64,000 bases of DNA from NCBI RefSeq assembly GCF_000835495.1, contig NW_015622548.1, forward strand, positions 620,001-684,000. The letters are read 5' to 3'. The DNA comes from Cladophialophora immunda. Its lineage: Eukaryota > Ascomycota > Eurotiomycetes > Chaetothyriales > Herpotrichiellaceae. Both the position numbers and the translations under genes were made by a program. Positions 20,577 to 29,552 of this stretch are shown piece after piece. Under the pieces are notes generated by a model. The model was not told where the DNA came from, searched no databases, and was given only the letters and a program-made list of their open reading frames with translations. Position 1 is the stretch's first letter, and each line of letters starts with the position of its first letter.

Positions 20577-21876
20577 ATGGCACCCATCAGGTTGGGCGTG
20601 ATTGGACTTTCCGCTGAAGGGTGAGGACCATTTCCCACGATTCTACTCTGCTTGTTTTCGTTTCCACGACGAACACATCACTCACGCATTCCTCGTCAAA
20701 CAGTTCCTGGGCCGCTGGTTCTCATTTGCCCTATCTGCTGCAATCCTCGCACTACCGCATCACGGCTCTTCAGAACAGCAGCAGAGCTTCTGCCGAGAAG
20801 GCCGTCCAGAAGTACAGTCTTCCTGGCAATGTCGCCTGCTACGGCGATGTGGAATCTCTCGTGCGCGATCCGAACGTCGACGTAGTTGTTGTTTCCGTCA
20901 AGACCCCGACTCACTACGGATTGGCCAAGCCCGCGATCGCGGCCAAAAAAGACGTCTTCGTGGAGTGGCCTCTTGGTGCAAACCTGAGAGAAGCAGAGGA
21001 GCTCACGTCTCTCGCCACGTCGCAGCATGTGAAGACCATGATCGGGCTCCAAGCACGTCAGAATCCGAGCATCCGCAAGGCCAAGGAAATGGTTGCTTCA
21101 GGAAAACTGGGCGGTATCTTAGGGACGACGGTAAACTCTTTCCCTCTCTTCAGACCCTTGCGAGATACTTGGTACCTGGGTTTGCTTGAACGATAACACT
21201 GACCATTCGCCTTTTGCAGATGATTGGGTCTGGTAAGATAATGGGTCGAGTAATGCCAGCACCTCTCGAATACGAATTGTCCATCGAGGCCGGCGCCAAT
21301 CTTGTCACCATCCCTGCTATGCATGCAATCGATGCGCTTTGCTTCGTGCTGGGGGAGTTCAAAGACTTGCAAGCCACTCTGGCCAATCACCGACCAAAGA
21401 TGCCCATAGTCGATCCGACTACCGGCAAAGTGCAAAAAATCGTCGACAAGACCTGCCACGATTATATGAGTGTGACAGGGACGTTGGCGCGGGGAGGTGT
21501 GGCGTCTGTTGTGTACCAGGGCGGTCATTCTCTGACAGGCAATGACTTCTACTGGGAAATCAATGGAACCCAAGGCAGCCTGATTCTAGAAGGACCCAGT
21601 GGACTTGTCGAGATGTTTCACCCAACCATCAAGTTCGTGAAGGCAGAGGAAGAGGCATCGTTCAAATCATTTGACGATGGAAAAGGCCCGCAACCGGAGG
21701 AGGTCAAGGTGGAAGTCGCCTCCGACTTCGCGTACAACGTCGGCCAGGCTTGGGACGCATTCGCTGGTGCCGGGTCTGGGACCGTCACTACATTTGAAGA
21801 TGCCTTGGTCAGGCACAAAATGATCGACGCGATTTATAGAAGCAGTGAGAAGGGGACCCGGGAGACGTACATCTAA
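20577..21876 (+). CDS. Gal80-like Gfo/Idh/MocA oxidoreductase
   Basis: Three exons, 20577-20620, 20704-21130 and 21220-21876, with introns of 83 and 89 bp, give 375 residues. The spliced N-terminus MAPIRLGVIGLSAEGSWAAG continues to SHLPYLLQSSHYRITAL, a Rossmann NAD(P) fold of the Gfo/Idh/MocA family. The motif PTHYGLAKPAIAAKKDVFVE is in the place of the usual EKP active-site region, and reads VEWPLG here. The C-terminal half (SIEAGANLVTIPAMHAIDAL) resembles Gal80 and its Pezizomycotina relatives. In yeast Gal80 is a transcriptional repressor; the filamentous-fungus members are probably enzymes on sugar-like substrates. Which applies here cannot be told from sequence. Confidence 0.9.
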
Positions 21877-22055
21877 TGTCGTCGCGGTCTTAGATCCTAG
21901 GAGCTGCTCAACCTTTTGCTCTCGTGGATTTGGTGTTTGGAGACAACATTTGATGCGAAAAATTGACCGGACAGTTCGAGGCTTTTGTGTGTCGAGTTTC
22001 ATGCTTCCGGGTTCCGGCAAGGTCTGTCTGACTGATTATTTCCACCATCTTTCAA

Positions 22056-22743
22056 TCATAGGAGTTTTAAGTGACCAGTGACTTGGTCAACCACGCTTTT
22101 GGGCCCGAGAACACCCAGTACTGTGGTGCTGCCGGCGGCAATTTGTGTCCTTCCGGCGTCGTGTATGATCCTTGCGCAGAGCCCCAAGCTGATTGCTTGT
22201 GCTTGAAGTGTCTCCAACTCCTCCTCGGACTTGACTTGTACCGCAATCTTCGGCTGACCTCCCCATTCCCAACGCTTCAGGAGAGGAGCCGAGGTGACGT
22301 GGTTGAGGAGGTATTTGTAGCATGCAAGAGTAGCATGGGAGCATTGAGCTGCAATCTTGCCTGTAACGGAGAGTCAGTCGAAGCACCTAGTAGATTGGCT
22401 CGCGAGTCTCCTTACCCTTGCCCATGCCCAGGTCCGTCCTCACAGCTAACACAAGCTTCACCTCCTCTGTGGAGTCCTTGAAATCGTTCAGCTCTTGCCC
22501 GTCATCTTCATCTTCATCTTCGTCGTCCGCTTCGTCCTCATCATCCGCCTGGTCGTCGCTCGAGTCGGCATGGACTTTGACGTCATAGCTGTTTGGCCAG
22601 CTTTTTCTAGCTTGCTTCGCATTTCCGGGACCACCAAAGACGCCTATGCTAGAACCTTGCCCGATAAAATAGCCTGCCAGCAGGCCCAGAATGAGAGAAG
22701 AAACCGCAACGGCTGCGAGAGACGGAGAGCCTTTTTCGGCCAT
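22056..22743 (-). CDS. pth2: Peptidyl-tRNA hydrolase 2
   Basis: Two exons, 22743-22416 and 22360-22056, with a 55-bp intron (branch CTGAC), give 210 residues. The splice joins LVLAVRTDLGMGKG to KIAAQCSHATLACYKYL, the catalytic core of PTH2. The C-terminal TQIAAGSTTVLGVLGPKS and VDQVTGHLKLL complete the domain. Residues about 8-28 form a membrane anchor (SLAAVAVSSLILGLLAGYFIG), which in the animal and yeast proteins places the enzyme on the mitochondrial outer membrane. Between anchor and domain lies a 30-residue acidic linker of Asp/Glu. The enzyme cleaves peptidyl-tRNA released from stalled ribosomes. It converges with the Gal80-like gene, with 179 bp between stops. Confidence 0.94.
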
Positions 22744-23155
22744 GGTGAACGGACGGCGCGGAAAGGTATAGCCAGACAAAGAGACAGATGTCGATCAAGC
22801 GACTCCTCGGGTCCCCAACATGCTCTCGTCACTGATCGCTTACCCCGATCAAGTGGCCCGGATCGTCCAAACAGAGGGATTGCGGAAAATACAGGTACAT
22901 CTGAAGGCAAACACGCCAAGCAACGCTCTAACTCTTGGCGGGTGAAGACGAGTGAAAACTGCCCCGAGCATATTACCACGTACGGCTACTAGGGTAGGTA
23001 AGGACGTGTGACTCGCCCTCAGCTGGCCGCTTGTCAAACCACTCATCTCCTTACCTTTGCTCTCACCAACAGCTTGCGTACCAAGGCGGTTTGTCCGCGG
23101 GCTTAAAGATTCCTAAATCCAACATCGGTCAAGAATACAGTAGAAATATCATCGC
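22744..23155. promoter_or_regulatory. Promoter region of PTH2
   Basis: The 412 bp lie between the PTH2 start and a possible small gene on the other strand. No coding frame is supported and no TATA box was noted. Confidence 0.45.
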
Positions 23156-23485
23156 ATGAATCATAGCAATAGCTCAAGAAGTATGGCAAGTTTCAAAGGG
23201 TGGCTGCCTGCACCAGTGCTTGTGGCAAGGTAGGCCAATTTTGTCCGTCACATTGAATCCCCATCACTTGTGCTCCCAACGTACGAGGCAACAGAATACG
23301 TGCGCAAACGCCCACGGTTGGATAGGCTGGAAGAGCCCCCCAATGCAACAGACACAGCAGCCGAAACACGCGCCAGGCTGGAGCCATTTCCTCAGGCGGG
23401 AGGCGTCGGCGCACCCATGAGTGACTACGTCACCGATGAGGAACTCGAGGCTCTCCTAGGAGCCGGCATTCTCAATGGAAATTAA
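23156..23485 (+). CDS. Possible small two-exon gene
   Basis: The frame ending at 23485 encodes a protein-like C-terminus (KRPRLDRLEEPPNAT, then SDYVTDEELEALLGAGILNG). It has no ATG near its open start. A model with exon 1 at 23156-23180, a 114-bp intron (GTATGG...AACAG) and exon 2 at 23295-23485 gives 71 residues beginning MNHSNSSRKYVRKRP. The splice sites are acceptable but unproven, and an earlier exon is possible. No family was recognised. The basic N-terminus and acidic helix at the C-terminus are the only visible features. Confidence 0.35.
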
Positions 23486-23801
23486 TTCCTTTCGCCAGAA
23501 TGCAGAGTATGCACGAAAGCAACCAGCAGCACTCTGGGGTTATGGCAGCAGCCACGTCCTAGTGGTTGACAAATATCTAGCTCGAACCTGCTAATGGTCT
23601 CAGTCAAGAGTGTAATCTCCAAAACATGTTCGACACATCCCACGTGATTGGAGACAGTCGGCTGAGAATCGAAATGGCTATCCAGGAGATGATCTTTCCG
23701 ATTACAAGGGGACGATGGACTTCCAAACTCCCCATGGTGGTTCCTACGCCTTTTAAGGCCCCTTACAAGTCTGCTAGTTCCGAAACGCCGCTGAATGGAA
23801 A
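23486..23801. other. Convergent gap, no gene seen
   Basis: The 316 bp between the possible small gene and the 3' end of the cupin gene hold no supported frame. Confidence 0.5.
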
Positions 23802-24401
23802 TCAATCCCAGTACTTCCTCAACAACTCATCCTCAACGCCCGTCCACCTCGCGTACACGGCCAGAACTTTGCCGACATAATTCATCAACCCGCCCTGGAA
23901 GCCCGGGAACCTCATGTCACTCATCTCCCCGATCAGAGCGGTGTGCAAGATGCTGTGCGGCATGCCCGTCTCCGCATCCGCCAGACCATCGTTGTTCAAG
24001 CCGAAGAGTATGTAAAGGCTCCTCTCGAAGCCTGCGTGCGCCGGCAGGACGAAGCCCTTGAAGGTGACGTCCTTGTCTCCGTCATTGAAGAAGCGGTGGC
24101 TGGTGCCGATGGGGATGTCGGCCGATTCCCCCGGCTTCAAATGCATGGGTTCTCTGTTGCCCAAAATCACGCCCAGTTCGCCCTCGACCGCCTCGAACCG
24201 CTCGGCATAGCTGGTGTGGTAGTGGAGGGGTGGGCCGCCGCCTGGTTTGCACACGAGGATGGCGTTTGCTTCCTTTCCCTCGCTCTCATATCCGTATGTT
24301 GTCCATGTGATTGTCTCTCCTGTGTTTTTGTTCACGATCGTGCGGTGTTTTTCGTCCTTGATACCAGGCGGGGTGTTGCGGTCTGTCTTTGACGGTGACA
24401 T
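23802..24401 (-). CDS. Cupin-domain protein
   Basis: Single exon, 199 residues, ATG at 24401. A single cupin barrel is visible at about residues 50-115. The first metal motif is PPLHYHTSYAERFEAVEGELG (His, His and Glu in the expected order) and the second is IPIGTSHRFFNDG, with the third His. The C-terminal third (MRFPGFQGGLMNYVGKVLAVY) is hydrophobic and conserved in related small cupins of fungi and bacteria. Such proteins bind a metal and may be dioxygenases, isomerases or sensors; the substrate is unknown. There is no signal peptide, so it is likely to be cytosolic. It has no clear functional partner among its neighbours. Confidence 0.88.
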   Translation of the reverse strand: MSPSKTDRNTPPGIKDEKHRTIVNKNTGETITWTTYGYESEGKEANAILVCKPGGGPPLHYHTSYAERFEAVEGELGVILGNREPMHLKPGESADIPIGTSHRFFNDGDKDVTFKGFVLPAHAGFERSLYILFGLNNDGLADAETGMPHSILHTALIGEMSDMRFPGFQGGLMNYVGKVLAVYARWTGVEDELLRKYWD

Positions 24402-26329
24402 GGCGAGAGCCTTCGTTGAAGTTGCGAGGAGAAGGTATCGTTGCGGCCGTTTGAGAAAAGTTGGATTGGGACAGCGGGTTTGCGTCTTAAAGAACTGGCA
24501 TGCTCAATTTGACAATCCTGGGATGGGGATGTATTGGGCCTTTATAGGTATGTCATCCTGCGCTCGTGGCGCGGCTTGCTGCCCAGTCGCACGATCATTG
24601 GCATAAGACTATTACAATGAAAGGGCCAAGGTCTCAGCCCCGGTGTCGTGAAACAAGTCTATACCTTTTACCTGCGGAACAAGCTCCAAGGGTAACATCA
24701 TCAAGCGCAATACCTCCCTTGAATCAGCCACTTGCAAGTCCCAGCTAGACCTGGAGCTGGCACCTCTTGGTTTCCAATCCAAGGTTCGCGTTAAGTACCG
24801 CACTGCCTAATCGGGACAACGTCTTTGATTGGGTGTAGCCGCGGCTGATCAAGGGTTGTAGACGAGGCGGGCGACAAGCCATGGTGGCAGTGTTCGGAAT
24901 AGGAAGTACGTTTGTTCTTAATGTGGACCTCGTATTTATGGAGGTTACTTGGACTACTTGGCTGTCCTTTTCCAATGTCACCTCTTGCGTCGGCTAGCAT
25001 CGTCACTTGAATGCTTGGTCGTCTGGCCGTTGGCTTGGTGCTGACCTGCCAAGGACCCTCGACAATAACGCAAAGTCTCATACCACTAGCCGAGCGTTCT
25101 CGAATAAAGGCGGCATGCGCGGACACGGCTGGTAGTCTGGTCTTCCATCAACCCTTAATGCTGGGCGAGTTATTCACGGCCCAGTAATATTGGCTTCTTG
25201 TTGTCGCCTCTTCGGGACGCCCGCTGACAAACAGATTTGAATCCCTCTTGGCTGTCACTACACCGCATCAGCCCCTGCCAAAGATATCCACCCATAGAAG
25301 TCAAAAGCGTGTAGACACCCTTGCAAAAATCACTCGCCAGATCCGAGGGTGTTATAGCGCATTTGAATCTTTGGAAGAGCAAGTCCGTCAGGTTGAGCCC
25401 TTCGGTGGCATCACGTGACGAGGCTGTCGAAGCCAGGAGGTGAGTCTCGAGGGCCACCGGTAAGTGACTGTCTGGTCATGAAACGACTTAAGAACGCCCC
25501 TATCATGATATTTGCATCGGGAATCTCTGGGAATGTAGGTGAGTATCCATCGTACCATGTAAAAAAGATCTGCACAGACCAAAAACGGACTTGAGGCCAA
25601 ACATGGCGCTTTCGACACAGTCACCTGTCTGAAAGCTGGGGCTCATCGGGGCAGAGTCACTGCCTGCAAGGTATTCGGCAGGAAGGGTCATAAAAAGACA
25701 TATGGTATATGCATTTAAATGAAGACGAACCTGTCCGGTCCCAAAAAGATCCCCTCAGTTATAGGATGAAATATCTTGTGGATGTTATCGCCCAGTGATC
25801 TGCATTGGGCCCCTCCCATAACCATGACAGAACGCCTATTTGGGAGATCCCCCCCTTAAGATCATAGAGCGCATCGACAAGGCGTCGCAGGAGAGGTTTT
25901 TGCCCCTCTATAGCTCTGTCTCTGGCGCCCCGGACATTGAAGTTGTCGAGAAGCTCAAAAGCCACACAATGCTCATGTAGGCTACGAACACAAAGCACAT
26001 GATCTTCGAGCTGATTGTCGCACCCAAGCAATTTCGAATTACTCCCAGCATGTACCTGTCGAGCAGATGGATGGATCAATGACCCAGACAAGCGAGAGGG
26101 TTAAGAGAGCGGTGAGGATAGCAGTCTACTTGACGCTTAGATGACGATTGGTCTTCTCTATGGACAGCCACGTGGGAGTTCTGCTTTGCGTAATAACCCA
26201 GTCAGAGCCACCACAGCAATGTTGCCCACGTCTCAGGGGATTCTTAAACTGTAAGACATTTCTCGCATCTTGGGATGTTCAGCCGCTCCCAGCAGGATCC
26301 CGACCACTTCTTTCGTCAGGTCAGCGTCT
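24402..26329. other. 1.9-kb stretch without a supported gene
   Basis: The left part includes the cupin promoter. On the minus strand between 26091 and 25170 lie four successive frames with protein-like composition, for example one with NQLEDHVLCVRSLHEHCVAF and another with MSPSFQTGDCVESAMFGLK. They are in different frames, and no consistent set of introns or recognised family links them. This may be a decayed gene or chance. Confidence 0.4.
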
Positions 26330-26830
26330 TCAATTTCTGCCCAGCCAATCCTTCTTTCCGATGTCCACGCCCTTCATTCTCAATAGATCATACGCCGTAA
26401 CAGCATGGAAGTAGAAATTGGGCATGGCAAACGCATTGACATAGACGAGTCCAGTAAGCTTCACGCCCTGGAACGTGATCTCGTGATCCGCCTCCTTCCC
26501 CTCGAAATCCTCCCGCTTGACAGCTTCGAGGAAATCAATGGTCTTGGTGATTCGAGCTTGCAGCTCGTCAAAGGTCTTCTCGTTGTCTTCCCAGGGGACG
26601 TTTTCCACACCGGCTACGCGAACGGCGAGGAATTTGGCGGTGTTGGAGCAAGTCTGGACTTGAAAGGGGAGAGCGGCCATGTCTGGAGCAATGCGAGCTT
26701 CGAGGAGCTCCGAGTGAGGAATGCCTTTGGCATCGGCGAAGTTCTCTCCCTTCTTGAGGAGGCTGGAGAGGTTGCGAAGCGTGCGGACGATGGGGACGAT
26801 GGTCGTATCGTAGAGGTTGAGTGATGCCAT
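26330..26830 (-). CDS. DUF1993 family protein
   Basis: Single exon, 166 residues, ATG at 26830 with good context. The protein opens MASLNLYDTTIVPIVRTLRN, followed by LLKKGENFADAKGIPHSELL and ARIAPDMAALPFQVQTCSNT. The later part has MPNFYFHAVTAYDLLRMKGV and ends with KKDWLGRN. This is the DUF1993 pattern, a predicted four-helix bundle related to the DinB/MDMPI superfamily and common in fungi and proteobacteria. DinB-type relatives bind a metal through three histidines and often use thiol cofactors. Here the histidines in HSELL and FYFHA are candidates. No function has been demonstrated for the family to my knowledge. Confidence 0.85.
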   Translation of the reverse strand: MASLNLYDTTIVPIVRTLRNLSSLLKKGENFADAKGIPHSELLEARIAPDMAALPFQVQTCSNTAKFLAVRVAGVENVPWEDNEKTFDELQARITKTIDFLEAVKREDFEGKEADHEITFQGVKLTGLVYVNAFAMPNFYFHAVTAYDLLRMKGVDIGKKDWLGRN

Positions 26831-27587
26831 GGTGTAGGATGGGTGGAGAGGTGTATCCTTGTTGCTTGGCTGACCTCTTTGGAAGACTGCTCTGCTGCCT
26901 TGGGTGTGCTCTCAGAAGGTCAATTTAGGACCGCTGCTGCGAAGTGATTAAATAGCACCACATCATGTGTTTACCGCTGTTCAGGACTCTCGCCGAATCA
27001 ATGTTGATTTGTCAGCTGCACCATACGTCCAGTGCCTCTTCCCCAACCTGGAGCTTTCTCATTCTAAACAATTTGAACATCAGGCGGATGCATCACGATC
27101 AATTCCACAGCTAATTGGCCAGGGAGCGTATTCGGTCTGCAAGCGGAGCGTGAATTCGTCCGAGCGGCCTTCTAGGGACAACGTTGCCGCGGTTATCCTG
27201 CAACGAGGTTGCGGCTTGATCCTTTGTGTAGATGATCATCGACATCGTAGATAAGGCTGTGATCTAGTAAGGCTGTGAGAGGCAGCGTGAGAGGCAGCTT
27301 CTCCTACAGAAAGATCTTCATAGGACGAAAGCTGGTCGTCGTCGCTTCGCTGGTCGTGATGGCGTCATTCGTCAGCGTCCGGCGTTATGCCGATGTTTAG
27401 CCAATGTTCTTCGTCGAATCCATCATCATCCCTCAGCTCAGTCCGTAGTACATGACTAGGTATACTTCGAGTTCCAGTCCATAACCACTTATTCTCCTAG
27501 TTCAGTATGAGGCGGACATCGTACAGATGTCCATAACGATATCACAATGAGCCTAGCACGATCACGAACGCTGCCACCACCGCCGAG
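26831..27587. other. Divergent promoter region, DUF1993 gene / Dlt1 gene
   Basis: The 757 bp separate two divergent starts. A 95-codon frame at 26967 has no motifs or support. Confidence 0.5.
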
Positions 27588-29069
27588 ATGGCACAAAAGC
27601 GCCAGATCATCTTCCGCATCTTCTACAGCACCTCGTTCACCGCCGTCTTCTTGATCCTCATAATCGTCGTTGCTGTCACTCCCGCCGACACTATATACGA
27701 GTCCTACAAGCGCCGCCGCCTCATCGACATCTTCCTCATCGCGGGCGACTACGTTGTGACTGCTCTGTTAGCCATCCTGATATATGCTTCGAGGCTGTAC
27801 ACAAATCGTTCGGTGCTTAAGGATATACCGAAAACGTATATGCCCATTGAAAAGGAGGACCTGCCGGGACGCCGAGTGCACAAATTGATCCAAGAATGTT
27901 TGGAGAAGAGTGCCGTGATTGCATATCAGGCCCGGCCGAGGAGTCGGAGGATTGAGCATGACACGATTAACATTGGGACGAGGATGCTCGCACTGACAAA
28001 TACGCATACCAATACGGACCAGAATGCCGAGCCAAGTTGGGGAAAGGTCGCGCATCCGGGATGGTCATCACCTGCTTCCAAGGAGTTGCCGGGGCTCGAG
28101 TACTGCACGGTCGTGGATGAGCTAATTGATCTGATCGAAGCAAAGGCTGTCAGCCTTGCGCCCGATGATCCGCACTCCCTGCCCGATCCAGACGGCGCGT
28201 CGATGCCCGATCCGCGCGTTATCGATCAGCTTGCCCGGAGTAGGACTATGGGTATGAGAGCATACCTCCAGTATCTCATTGATATCGGCGTGGTACCGGA
28301 TAATTCTCTGACAGTGGCATTTCTCGTGGCGTACGAACGCGCCCGGTTTTCGTCGGAACCATTGAACGACGAAGATTTCCAGAGCCTGATGCGCATGTTT
28401 GCCGAGTTACTCCGCAACATGACCCCCGTCGACGTTGAGATGCTCGATCTCGAAGACGACTCTGGTCTGTCGTCTCAATCCGAAACCTCCAGCTTAATCC
28501 GTCGGAACCCCTCCTATCGCTCTCGTCCACCAGACGCGGAGACCTCATCCATCCCATCCACCTACTCAGCCTCCGGCTCCGTACGCCACCACAAACTCCC
28601 GCCACGCCGCGTCTCGGAAGATTCAGCCCCTTCTCTCTCTTCCTTTGAACAAGAGCACCACCACCTCGACAAGCATGCATCTTCGGAACTCGATCTTGGC
28701 TCAGGCGCCCATCGTGTCGACGCAGATGAGGAAACCGACACGCAGTCCGTCCGCGCTGTACCTCCCAGAGTCCCGCGATCCGGCTCAAGACAGAGGCCCG
28801 GACCTTCGACAAACGGCTCGAGCTCGAGAATGTTCTCTGCGGTGTCACGGATGAGTTCACATTCGGACTTTTCGAAGTCTCCTTCTGGAGAATCCAACAC
28901 CGGGTCTGTGCTACATCACGATCTCAGCCGACAGTCTACACGAGGTTCGCGGAGGAGCGGCAGGAGCGGCAACGGTCTGCCTGTCATCCGTCTTGCCAGG
29001 GAAGGGGAAGACGGCAGTGGCACGAATAATGGGCTACCGTATCGAATCGAAGTCCCAACAGAACGATAA
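27588..29069 (+). CDS. dlt1: Defect at low temperature protein 1 (Dlt1) homologue
   Basis: Single exon, 493 residues, ATG at 27588. Two membrane helices lie near the N-terminus, about residues 10-31 (FRIFYSTSFTAVFLILIIVV) and 48-67 (AGDYVVTALLAILIYASRLY). They are followed by the family block LKDIPKTYMPIEKEDLPGRR and IQECLEKSAVIAYQARPRSR. Further conserved segments are GLEYCTVVDELIDLIE and YLQYLIDIGVVPDNSLTVA. The last 190 residues are disordered and rich in Ser, Arg and Pro. Yeast DLT1 mutants grow poorly in the cold; the molecular role is not known. The gene converges with the Rad26/ATRIP gene, 483 bp apart. Confidence 0.9.
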   Translation: MAQKRQIIFRIFYSTSFTAVFLILIIVVAVTPADTIYESYKRRRLIDIFLIAGDYVVTALLAILIYASRLYTNRSVLKDIPKTYMPIEKEDLPGRRVHKLIQECLEKSAVIAYQARPRSRRIEHDTINIGTRMLALTNTHTNTDQNAEPSWGKVAHPGWSSPASKELPGLEYCTVVDELIDLIEAKAVSLAPDDPHSLPDPDGASMPDPRVIDQLARSRTMGMRAYLQYLIDIGVVPDNSLTVAFLVAYERARFSSEPLNDEDFQSLMRMFAELLRNMTPVDVEMLDLEDDSGLSSQSETSSLIRRNPSYRSRPPDAETSSIPSTYSASGSVRHHKLPPRRVSEDSAPSLSSFEQEHHHLDKHASSELDLGSGAHRVDADEETDTQSVRAVPPRVPRSGSRQRPGPSTNGSSSRMFSAVSRMSSHSDFSKSPSGESNTGSVLHHDLSRQSTRGSRRSGRSGNGLPVIRLAREGEDGSGTNNGLPYRIEVPTER

Positions 29070-29552
29070 GTAACAGGGCGAAGCAGGATGGAGATCGATC
29101 CCATAATTGTCCGCCCTTGACATAATGATGTGATGATCTGGAATGAACGACTGCCGGGCAACGAGAAGACTCGATGCCCGGTTTGCAGTTGGACAAGGGG
29201 CTTCTTGGATATGAAATTACTATGACTTAGATGTAATGTATAGTCAGTCTTTGCTGCAGCATTGATCCGGCAGAAGGCAATATCTGTCCCGGTGTCAGAA
29301 ATTGTCTCGAGCCTTTGTTTTAATTCGTGGACCGCGAGCGACTGCGTCAACCAAAGCTACAGTACCTTGTACATACTCCCATGTGAAAAGAGGCAGAGAG
29401 GTATCATGACAACCTCTGAGCAAAGAGGGATTGCGACGTTAATTCATTAATTCACACACAAAGTTTTGAGCAAATCCGGCCCGGTATCTATCCAGGACCA
29501 ACCGGTTGCACAGGCACCGGTAGACCTCAGTCAGTTGCCCGTCACAGTGAGA
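29070..29552. other. Convergent gap between Dlt1 and Rad26/ATRIP genes
   Basis: The 483 bp between two stop codons hold only short unsupported frames and should be mostly 3' untranslated sequence. Confidence 0.55.
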
